Shown in pieces: positions 1 through 5,346 of a stretch of 5,947 nucleotides of DNA (within the stretch, counting starts at the first letter, position 1; every line of letters starts with the position of its first letter). The stretch comes from Bacteroidota bacterium (lineage in GTDB: Bacteria > Bacteroidota > Bacteroidia > Bacteroidales > VadinHA17). The notes below the pieces were generated by a model. The model was given only the letters and a program-made list of their open reading frames with translations. It did not search any database and was not told the origin of the DNA. The stretch is from positions 1-5,947 of the forward strand of contig JAKLFN010000135.1 in assembly GCA_022711195.1 (NCBI GenBank). Direction: 5' to 3'. A program made the position numbers and the translations under genes.

Positions 1-54
1 GTAAACAAAGAGCTGACAGTTACCGGTTTTAAAAGATTTAATCTCAACCAGTAA
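1..54 (+). CDS. tsf: Elongation factor Ts, C-terminal end (partial)
   Basis: Only the last 17 codons and the TAA stop (52-54) are in the window; the 5' part lies outside. The frame reads VNKELTVTGFKRFNLNQ. The VTGFKRF segment resembles the conserved C-terminal strand of EF-Ts (VTGFIRFEVGE in E. coli). EF-Ts is the cytoplasmic guanine-nucleotide exchange factor that regenerates EF-Tu-GTP during translation elongation. The identification rests on this short match plus position: tsf directly upstream of pyrH and frr is a widespread bacterial order, and an intrinsic terminator follows. With so few residues, another C-terminus cannot be strictly excluded. Confidence 0.7.
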   Translation, partial: VNKELTVTGFKRFNLNQ

Positions 55-79
55 GACGCAAGTTCATATTTCAATATTG

Positions 80-115
80 AAGAAGGTGCCCTGAACAGAC
101 ACCTTCTTTTTTTTT
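80..115 (+). terminator. Intrinsic terminator after tsf
   Basis: A perfect 9-bp stem is formed by AAGAAGGTG (80-88) and CACCTTCTT (100-108), with an 11-nt loop. An uninterrupted run of nine T (107-115) overlaps the end of the right arm. This is a classic Rho-independent terminator and would end the transcript coming from tsf. It sits 25 nt after the tsf stop and 24 nt before the pyrH start. Confidence 0.88.
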
Positions 116-122
116 ATCTTTA
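115..122 (+). promoter_or_regulatory. Probable pyrH promoter -7 box
   Basis: TATCTTTA matches the Bacteroidota -7 consensus TAnnTTTG at all positions except the last (A for G). It begins on the last T of the upstream terminator. Transcription would start near 128-130, leaving a leader of only about 10 nt before the pyrH ATG. No TTTG -33 box is visible at the expected distance, because that region is occupied by the terminator hairpin. The call therefore rests on the -7 element and on the need for a promoter after a terminator. Confidence 0.5.
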
Positions 123-139
123 CAAAAAAGACCCATACT

Positions 140-847
140 ATGAGATACTCCCGCATTTTACTGAAGCTAAGCGGCGAATCGCTGGCAGGAAAAGAGAATC
201 ACGGGATCGATGAAGATATCCTTGAAGAATATGCAGGACAAATTATTGATGTCGTCCGCGAAGGTTGTGAAGTTGCAGTGGTAATCGGCGGTGGAAATAT
301 TTTCCGCGGACTAAGCGGAACAGAATCCGGCTTCGACAGGGTAAAAGGCGACCAGATGGGAATGCTGGCAACAGTCATCAACAGCCTCGCCCTCGAAAGT
401 GCCATCGTCAGGCTGGGAGGAAAAGCAAGAGTATTCACTTCGATCAGGATGGAGCCCGTAGGCGAGTTTTATAACCGCGATAAAGTGGTTGAAGAGCTTA
501 AAAAAGGAACTGTTTGCATACTATCGGGAGGAACAGGCAATCCGTTCTTTACCACCGATAGTGCTTCAGCCCTGCGAGCCGTCGAAACAGGCGCCGACGT
601 CCTCCTGAAAGGAACAAGAGTCGACGGCGTATATACTGCCGACCCGGAGAAAGACCCCTCAGCAACGAAATTCAGCAACATAACTTTTGATGAGGTGATA
701 ACACGCCGGCTAAAAGTCATGGATTCAACAGCATTTACTATGTGCCGCGATAACGACATGCCTATCGTCGTTTTTGATATGAATACCCCCGGAAATCTCA
801 TGAAGGTGGTTAACGGCATTAAAACCGGAACTCTTATTTCCGGTTAA
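140..847 (+). CDS. pyrH: UMP kinase (uridylate kinase)
   Basis: This cytoplasmic enzyme phosphorylates UMP to UDP with ATP, an essential step in pyrimidine nucleotide synthesis. The 235-aa product has the normal length for bacterial PyrH and belongs to the amino-acid-kinase fold. Visible motifs are the N-terminal KLSGESL (residues 9-15), the glycine-rich GGGNIFRG (50-57), DQMGMLATVIN (71-81), the GGTGNPFFTTD segment (130-140) of the substrate/nucleotide site, and LKGTRVDGVYTADP (156-169). The ATG at 140 is chosen because the MRYSRILLKLSGE start matches the family's first strand. No Shine-Dalgarno sequence precedes it, which is normal for Bacteroidota. It lies between tsf and frr, each separated from it by a probable promoter. 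No missing key residue or disruption is seen. Confidence 0.97.
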   Translation: MRYSRILLKLSGESLAGKENHGIDEDILEEYAGQIIDVVREGCEVAVVIGGGNIFRGLSGTESGFDRVKGDQMGMLATVINSLALESAIVRLGGKARVFTSIRMEPVGEFYNRDKVVEELKKGTVCILSGGTGNPFFTTDSASALRAVETGADVLLKGTRVDGVYTADPEKDPSATKFSNITFDEVITRRLKVMDSTAFTMCRDNDMPIVVFDMNTPGNLMKVVNGIKTGTLISG

Positions 848-852
848 CAGGC

Positions 853-882
853 TTTGGTTTTACGGCTATTTTATTAATTTTG
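853..882 (+). promoter_or_regulatory. Probable frr promoter (TTTG / TAnnTTTG)
   Basis: TTTG at 853-856 and TAATTTTG at 875-882 match the Bacteroidota -33 and -7 elements, separated by 18 nt. This is close to the usual spacing, and the -7 box is a perfect TAnnTTTG. Transcription should begin around 888-890, giving a leader of roughly 34 nt to the frr ATG at 923. No terminator follows pyrH, so some pyrH-frr read-through is also likely. Confidence 0.7.
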
Positions 883-922
883 TTTGAATAGTGATTTTTT
901 ATTTTTCATTAATGTCAGCACT

Positions 923-1486
923 ATGAACGAAGATGTTGAACTGATCATCGAAGAGACTACCGACAGGATGAAACACGCTGTCGATCACCTGGAACACGAA
1001 CTGGCAAGGTTGAGAGCAGGAAGATCAAATCCTGCACTTCTCGACGGGATAACAGTCGATTATTATGGCGTTAACTCCCCTCTTGCACAGGTATCAAATA
1101 TTAATACCCCTGATCCCAAAACAATCCTTATCCAGCCCTGGGAAAAAACGATGCTAGGTATCATCGAAAAAGCAATAATGGCTGCCAATATTGGCGTGAC
1201 CCCCATGAACAACGGTGAGGTCATACGCATAAATGTGCCTCCACTGACAGAAGAAAGGCGGCATCAGCTGGTCAAACAGGTGAAACAGGAGGCCGAAACA
1301 GCCAAGATAAGCATACGTAATGCCCGGAAATGGGCAAACGACGAATTAAAACAGCAGCTGAAAAACGGTCTCCCGGAAGATACTGAAAAAGAGGCTGTTG
1401 AAACAGTACAGGGACTCACTGCCACATACAGCGATAAAGTCGATAAAGTTATGGCAGCTAAGGAAAAAGAGGTAATGACAGTCTGA
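923..1486 (+). CDS. frr: Ribosome recycling factor
   Basis: RRF acts with EF-G in the cytoplasm to split post-termination ribosomes. From the ATG at 923 the product is 187 aa, close to the 185 aa of E. coli RRF. Family hallmarks are LRAGRSNPALLDGITVDYYG (residues 30-49), the PWEK segment (72-75), NNGEVIRINVPPLTEERR (96-113) and SIRNARKWAND (130-140). The frame stays open upstream to a TTG at 884, but that would add 13 non-homologous residues and lies upstream of the transcription start predicted from the -7 box, so ATG 923 is preferred. Position 137 is Trp where many RRFs have Asp (RRDAND in E. coli); the rest of that helix is conserved. The TGA stop (1484-1486) directly abuts the stop of the convergent radical SAM gene. 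Confidence 0.95.
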   Translation: MNEDVELIIEETTDRMKHAVDHLEHELARLRAGRSNPALLDGITVDYYGVNSPLAQVSNINTPDPKTILIQPWEKTMLGIIEKAIMAANIGVTPMNNGEVIRINVPPLTEERRHQLVKQVKQEAETAKISIRNARKWANDELKQQLKNGLPEDTEKEAVETVQGLTATYSDKVDKVMAAKEKEVMTV

Positions 1487-1493
1487 TTACCTT
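1469..1493 (-). terminator. Probable terminator of the radical SAM gene, spanning both convergent stop codons
   Basis: On the minus strand, AGGTAAT (1492-1486) pairs with ATTACCT (1476-1470) across a 9-nt loop, with an extra possible G-T wobble at the base. The next minus-strand bases (1468 downward) read TTTTTCCT, giving a short T-run. This fits an intrinsic terminator for the minus-strand gene whose own TAA stop lies inside the first arm. On the plus strand the hairpin is followed by ATCCCCG with no T-run, so it is not a good frr terminator. The stem is short and AT-rich, so efficiency may be modest. Confidence 0.45.
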
Positions 1494-2449
1494 ATCCCCG
1501 AAATACAATTCCTGCATATATCAATGCTTTTTCTTCCTGAAAGAATACCCTGACGGAATTTACTGTACCTGTCTCCCTTCCATATTTCCCTGAAAGTCTG
1601 CCCGTTGAGATCGCCCATTATATATTCTGCATTCTTGTCAAAACAACAGGGCACAACCTTTCCATCCCAGGTTATCACCGGATTAAACCATAACCTGGCA
1701 CATCTGTCAGGCAGTCCTCCCTTTACAGAATAGCTTTTACCATCCTTATCGTACCTGCTGTGCCTCCTTTTCAATGGCAGCCACTCATGATGTGACCCTT
1801 CCCTGATGATCTGCATCGATTTAAGCCTGAATAGTGCCCCTGCCTTCACTGCAAATTCTTTTGCTTCTCCTGCCTGATGCTCATTGTATCGGTTTACCAG
1901 GAATTGAATTATGAGCCGGGGACCTTTGCCAAATTGCTTTTTTGCCTCCGCCATATTCATGATCCCCTCCTTCACAGTCCCGAGGTTACCGTTAACCCTG
2001 TATAAAGAGTATGTCTCCTGGTCCATGCCGTCAAGGGAGATCAGCAGTGTACCAAGCCCCGATCGCACCAGCTTCGCCGAATTTTCCGCGCTAAGAAAGT
2101 GTCCGTTGGTTGAGAGAGTGCTCCTCAGGTTACCACATCTGTCAAGTATATCGAAGAAGGCAGGGTGCATCATCGGTTCACCCTGGAAATATAGATTTAT
2201 GTTAAGCAGATATCGACCTGTCTCTTCAAGGATCTTCTCAAATAACTGCATGCTCATGAATCCCCTTTCACGGGTCATCAGCCCGGATCCTGAGTTACAT
2301 TGCGGACATCTCAGGTTGCAAATATTCGTTAGCTCTATTCCCAGTGCCGGGGGCATGCCGAAAACCTTTTCCCTGCGGGTAATAATACTCTGAAGATATC
2401 CATAGCCAGCAGTGGCTGCATTTAATGTACTGACAAATGTATCTGACAT
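1487..2449 (-). CDS. Radical SAM protein with C-terminal SPASM-type domain, substrate unknown
   Basis: The 320-aa product carries the radical SAM cluster motif C-x3-C-x2-C (CNLRCPQC; Cys44, 48, 51), which holds the 4Fe-4S cluster that cleaves S-adenosylmethionine. It also has the GEP motif (residues 90-92), a STNG segment (113-116) and LISLDG (136-141), all typical of the SAM-binding barrel. The C-terminal part has Cys250, the pair Cys268/269 within DGKVVPCCFD, MGDLNG (278-283) and a final CRNC (Cys312, 315). This pattern resembles SPASM/twitch domains that bind an auxiliary Fe-S cluster. Such proteins modify peptides, enzymes or small molecules. No precursor peptide or obvious partner lies next to it, so the substrate cannot be named. 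No signal peptide is seen, so it should be cytoplasmic. The ATG at 2449 gives a plausible start 13 nt after the predicted transcription start. Confidence 0.9.
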   Translation of the reverse strand: MSDTFVSTLNAATAGYGYLQSIITRREKVFGMPPALGIELTNICNLRCPQCNSGSGLMTRERGFMSMQLFEKILEETGRYLLNINLYFQGEPMMHPAFFDILDRCGNLRSTLSTNGHFLSAENSAKLVRSGLGTLLISLDGMDQETYSLYRVNGNLGTVKEGIMNMAEAKKQFGKGPRLIIQFLVNRYNEHQAGEAKEFAVKAGALFRLKSMQIIREGSHHEWLPLKRRHSRYDKDGKSYSVKGGLPDRCARLWFNPVITWDGKVVPCCFDKNAEYIMGDLNGQTFREIWKGDRYSKFRQGILSGRKSIDICRNCISGIR

Positions 2450-2468
2450 ACCAAAAAAATGAAAGTTA

Positions 2469-2476
2469 CAAAATTA
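2469..2476 (-). promoter_or_regulatory. Probable -7 box for the radical SAM gene
   Basis: Read on the minus strand this is TAATTTTG, a perfect match to TAnnTTTG and identical to the -7 box upstream of frr. Transcription would start near 2462, about 13 nt before the ATG at 2449. No TTTG -33 box is present at the usual distance (around 2496-2500), so the promoter may be weak or need an activator. Confidence 0.5.
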
Positions 2477-2572
2477 TTCCTGACACATGCGATAGGGTAT
2501 GAACCCTCTCCGGGGGTCTTGATCATGTAGAAAGACATTAATGAATATCAGTATAAACCAAAAAAGAAAGCC

Positions 2573-3877
2573 ATGAGAACATTTAAGAACATGTCAGTAT
2601 CAGCAGCCGTGCTGCTTTTTGCCTTTGCGTTCCAGACAGTGACGGCATCAGCTGCATCCAGTGAAAGACGGAAAAACGACCAGCAGACGTATGTGACCAT
2701 TAAAGGCAAGGTGGTTGATTCAGAAACTGGTACTCCTCTCGTATTTGCTTCAGTTGCTGTTACTGAGGCAAATGTAGCCATCGTAACAAATATCGAGGGT
2801 GAGTTTACCCTGAAGATCGGCGAATCTCTCATAACCAAGAATCTCGAATTCACCTTCCTGGGCTATAAGAACAAATCTGTTCCTATAAGCTCCCTTCGCG
2901 ATAATGGTTACAAGAATGTTATCTCGATGGATCCGGCGCCTATACCCATTAAGGAGATAATTGTAAAACCGGTAAACCCTTATGATATCGTTACAAGGGC
3001 AATAAACAGGATAGGGAAGAACTATGAGGATGCACCGAATCTCATGACTGCCTTTTATCGTGAGACCATCAGGAAAAACAGGACATACGTTTCGATAGGT
3101 GAGGCCGTGGTGGAAATCCTTAAAGCCCCTTATGCCAACGACCTTCGCTATGACGGAGCAAGGATCTATAAAGGACGTAAGAGCGCCGATGTTGAGAAAA
3201 TGGATACCGTTCTCTTTAAACTGCAGGGCGGCCCGGTCAGCTCGCTCGACCTTGATATAGCAAAAAATACTGAAGCGATACTCTCCCTCGAAGCTATGGA
3301 TTATTATAATTACTCTCTCACCAGCGTAATAGAGATCGACGGTAAACCTCATTATATAATCGAATTCGTTCAGAAACCCTCTGTCGACATACCTTTGTTC
3401 ATGGGAAGCCTGTATATCGAAATGGACTCATATGCCATTACCGAGGCTGAATTCGGCTTCAACCTCGACGATAAGGAAGCTGCCCAATCAATATTTATAA
3501 GGAAAAAACCTCTTGGGATGGAAGTCACACCCGAGCTGGCCACATACCGTGCAAAATACCGCGAACAGGATGGCAAATGGTATTTTGCATATTCGAGGGC
3601 TGAAGTTAAATTTAAGGTCGACTGGAAGAAGAAGCTGTTCAATACTTATTATACTACCATGGCAGAAATTGCAGTTACTGACCGTACAACCGAGGATGTT
3701 ATTAAATTTGCAGGTAAGGAACGACTGAAGTTTACGGATGTCTTCTCCGACAAGGTAAATGATTTTGCCGACCCGGATTTCTGGGGCGAATACAACGTGA
3801 TAGAGCCTGACCAGAGTATAGAATCAGCTATCCGTAAGCTCAGTAAGAAACTTAAATTCAGCGACAGGGAAGAATAG
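2573..3877 (+). CDS. Exported CarboxypepD_reg-like domain protein with FYRE-containing body
   Basis: The 434-aa product begins with a signal peptide: basic residues at the start, a hydrophobic stretch at about 8-22, and a likely cleavage near ASA-AS (25-29). A CarboxypepD_reg-like beta-sandwich follows at about 41-120, with GKVVDSETGTPLVFASV, NIEGEFTLKIG and FLGYKNKSVP as its typical strands. The remainder (about 135-430) contains IVTRAINRIGKNY, FYRETIRKN (161-169), EAVVEI, the KWYFAYSRAEVKFKVDW region (335-351) and a closing DFWGEYNVIEPDQSIE (402-417). Similar proteins are common in Bacteroidota, but to my knowledge the biochemical role is undefined. It is probably periplasmic or envelope-attached; I see no obvious beta-barrel or lipobox. 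The ATG at 2573 is the start that gives an intact signal peptide. It is followed after 15 nt by the sigma factor gene, so they are likely co-transcribed. No consensus promoter was found in the 123-nt divergent gap. Confidence 0.85.
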   Translation: MRTFKNMSVSAAVLLFAFAFQTVTASAASSERRKNDQQTYVTIKGKVVDSETGTPLVFASVAVTEANVAIVTNIEGEFTLKIGESLITKNLEFTFLGYKNKSVPISSLRDNGYKNVISMDPAPIPIKEIIVKPVNPYDIVTRAINRIGKNYEDAPNLMTAFYRETIRKNRTYVSIGEAVVEILKAPYANDLRYDGARIYKGRKSADVEKMDTVLFKLQGGPVSSLDLDIAKNTEAILSLEAMDYYNYSLTSVIEIDGKPHYIIEFVQKPSVDIPLFMGSLYIEMDSYAITEAEFGFNLDDKEAAQSIFIRKKPLGMEVTPELATYRAKYREQDGKWYFAYSRAEVKFKVDWKKKLFNTYYTTMAEIAVTDRTTEDVIKFAGKERLKFTDVFSDKVNDFADPDFWGEYNVIEPDQSIESAIRKLSKKLKFSDREE

Positions 3878-3892
3878 GAAAATTAGTTTCCA

Positions 3893-4429
3893 ATGACCAG
3901 TGACAGTGAAATCATAAGGAGGATCCGGCAGGGTGATAAAGGACAGTTCGAATCACTTTTCAGATCCTCCTACGTTTCACTGGTGAGATATGCCAGATCA
4001 ATAGTAAAGGATCACGACTCTGCTGAAGAAATAGTCCAGGACCTGTTTGTGAGGTTCTGGCAGGACAGGCAGAAAATAAATATCGAAAGTACATTGAAAG
4101 GATACCTCTTCAGGGCAGTACACAACCGCTGCCTCCACTGGTTAAACCATGCAAGAGTGGTTGATAATCATGCGGGCGAGATGTCGGCCGTGGAACCGGA
4201 GAAAGCAGAGACACCTGTCGAGATTATCCAGTATAATGAGCTGCAGCTGAGGATTGCAGAAGTGATTGAGAGGCTGCCGGAAAGATGCGGACAAATATTT
4301 TGCATGAGCAGGTTTGAAGGTTTGAAATACACAGAGATAGCTGATAAGCTCTCCATATCGGTAAAGACAGTTGAAGCCAATATGGGAAGGGCGCTCAAGG
4401 AATTCAGAAAAGCACTTATTGAAAAATGA
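3893..4429 (+). CDS. ECF-type RNA polymerase sigma factor (Bacteroidota expansion family)
   Basis: The 178-aa protein has the two-domain layout of ECF sigma-70 factors. Region 2 spans about 20-90, with FESLFRSSYVSLVRYA, the SAEEIVQDLFVRFW helix (43-56) for core and -10 recognition, and LKGYLFRAVHNRCLHWL (68-84). A linker (about 88-112) leads to region 4 (about 115-175), with RLPERCGQIF and the helix-turn-helix LKYTEIADKLSISVKTVEAN (144-163) for -35 recognition. It would redirect RNA polymerase to a small regulon when released by the FecR protein encoded next. Its TGA stop overlaps the next gene's start (ATGA), indicating translational coupling. The start at 3893 gives the usual short N-terminus. 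Which promoters it reads, including its own, cannot be told from this window. Confidence 0.95.
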   Translation: MTSDSEIIRRIRQGDKGQFESLFRSSYVSLVRYARSIVKDHDSAEEIVQDLFVRFWQDRQKINIESTLKGYLFRAVHNRCLHWLNHARVVDNHAGEMSAVEPEKAETPVEIIQYNELQLRIAEVIERLPERCGQIFCMSRFEGLKYTEIADKLSISVKTVEANMGRALKEFRKALIEK

Positions 4430-5334
4430 AAGAGAAAACTCATACAGAAGCAGAGATAAGCAGAGAGCTTGAAATGCTTACACCAGGGATAACTGACGAC
4501 AAGGTGATTGATGTTGACAATGCCTGGCATAAAGTAGAATCGAGGATCAGCGCCGACACGCCGTTGGTAAAATCATACATCAGCGGGGAATCGCGGAAAC
4601 ATATTTTTTCATTCCGCATAGCCGCCGGTCTGCTTATCCTTGCTGCCCTGGGCGCTACCGCCGTCTGGTTCTGGAATAATGACCTGCTGAGCAAAACAAT
4701 TACTTATTCGACAGGCAACGATCAGAAAAGTGAGATTATCAATATGCCCGATGGCAGCCTGATAACCCTCAACCGGAACACAACCCTTTCATATAAGGAA
4801 GGATTTGGAAAGAGAAACCGCAAGGTTGCACTTGACGGCGAAGCATTTTTTAATATCGAACCCGATCCGTCAAAGCCTTTTACCATTGATGCAGGTAAAG
4901 CAAATGTGACAGTTGTCGGGACAACCTTCAATGTAATAACAGATAACCGCGATTCGGCCGTTGAGGTCTTCGTTACTTCGGGGAAAGTGCTTCTTTCAGA
5001 CCTCTCGGGAGAACGGGGAATGACCCTGGAGCCCGGGTATATAGGAACCATGAACCAGGAAAAATCCGGCAAAAGCTTCAACAATAATCCGAATTATCTC
5101 TCCTGGAACACCGGAAAACTACTTTATGACGGACAGACTCTTGATGTAGTCTTCAGTGATCTGAAGAGGGTATATAATATGGAAATAAGCGCCGATGATC
5201 CGGAGATCTATTCAAACAAATGGACCGCTCCCATCGATATCCAGTCCACAGACACCATTATTCGCCTAATTTGTACTAGCTTTAACCTGAGCTATTATAA
5301 AGACGGAAATGTTTACCGTCTTTCAAAAAAATAA
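4426..5334 (+). CDS. FecR-family anti-sigma factor (inner-membrane regulator)
   Basis: The 302-aa protein controls the sigma factor encoded just upstream. A short cytoplasmic N-terminal part (about 1-60), expected to bind the sigma factor, is followed by one transmembrane helix (about 63-83, FSFRIAAGLLILAALGATAV) and a periplasmic region. That region holds the FecR domain (about 98-190), with the typical MPDGSLITLNRNTTLSY, ALDGEAFFNI and VVGTTFNV segments, and a C-terminal DUF4974-like domain (about 230-300) beginning KLLYDGQTLDVVFSDLKRVY. In Bacteroidota this C-terminal domain is expected to receive the signal from the STN domain of an outer-membrane partner; here the next gene encodes an STN protein. 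The start ATG is chosen for its 4-nt overlap with the sigma stop. Length and order are those of complete family members. Confidence 0.94.
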   Translation: MKEKTHTEAEISRELEMLTPGITDDKVIDVDNAWHKVESRISADTPLVKSYISGESRKHIFSFRIAAGLLILAALGATAVWFWNNDLLSKTITYSTGNDQKSEIINMPDGSLITLNRNTTLSYKEGFGKRNRKVALDGEAFFNIEPDPSKPFTIDAGKANVTVVGTTFNVITDNRDSAVEVFVTSGKVLLSDLSGERGMTLEPGYIGTMNQEKSGKSFNNNPNYLSWNTGKLLYDGQTLDVVFSDLKRVYNMEISADDPEIYSNKWTAPIDIQSTDTIIRLICTSFNLSYYKDGNVYRLSKK

Positions 5335-5346
5335 CTCTGACCTCCA

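Noticed and set aside
884..922. TTG at 884 as the frr start, adding 13 N-terminal residues
   Set aside because: It lies 2 nt after the -7 box and upstream of the predicted transcription start, and the added residues do not resemble RRF. ATG 923 gives the family length.
1911..2393. Plus-strand open frame of 160 codons
   Set aside because: It lies entirely antisense within the radical SAM gene, whose cysteine motifs are intact, and its translation shows no recognisable domain or export signal.
2750..3352. Minus-strand open frame of 200 codons
   Set aside because: It is antisense to the FYRE protein gene. The plus-strand reading has a signal peptide and domain motifs, while the antisense reading has none.
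5341..5345. CCTCC just before the ATG at 5347 as a ribosome binding site
   Set aside because: This has the anti-Shine-Dalgarno sense of the 16S rRNA tail, not the complementary sequence, so it cannot pair. Bacteroidota starts commonly lack such sites.
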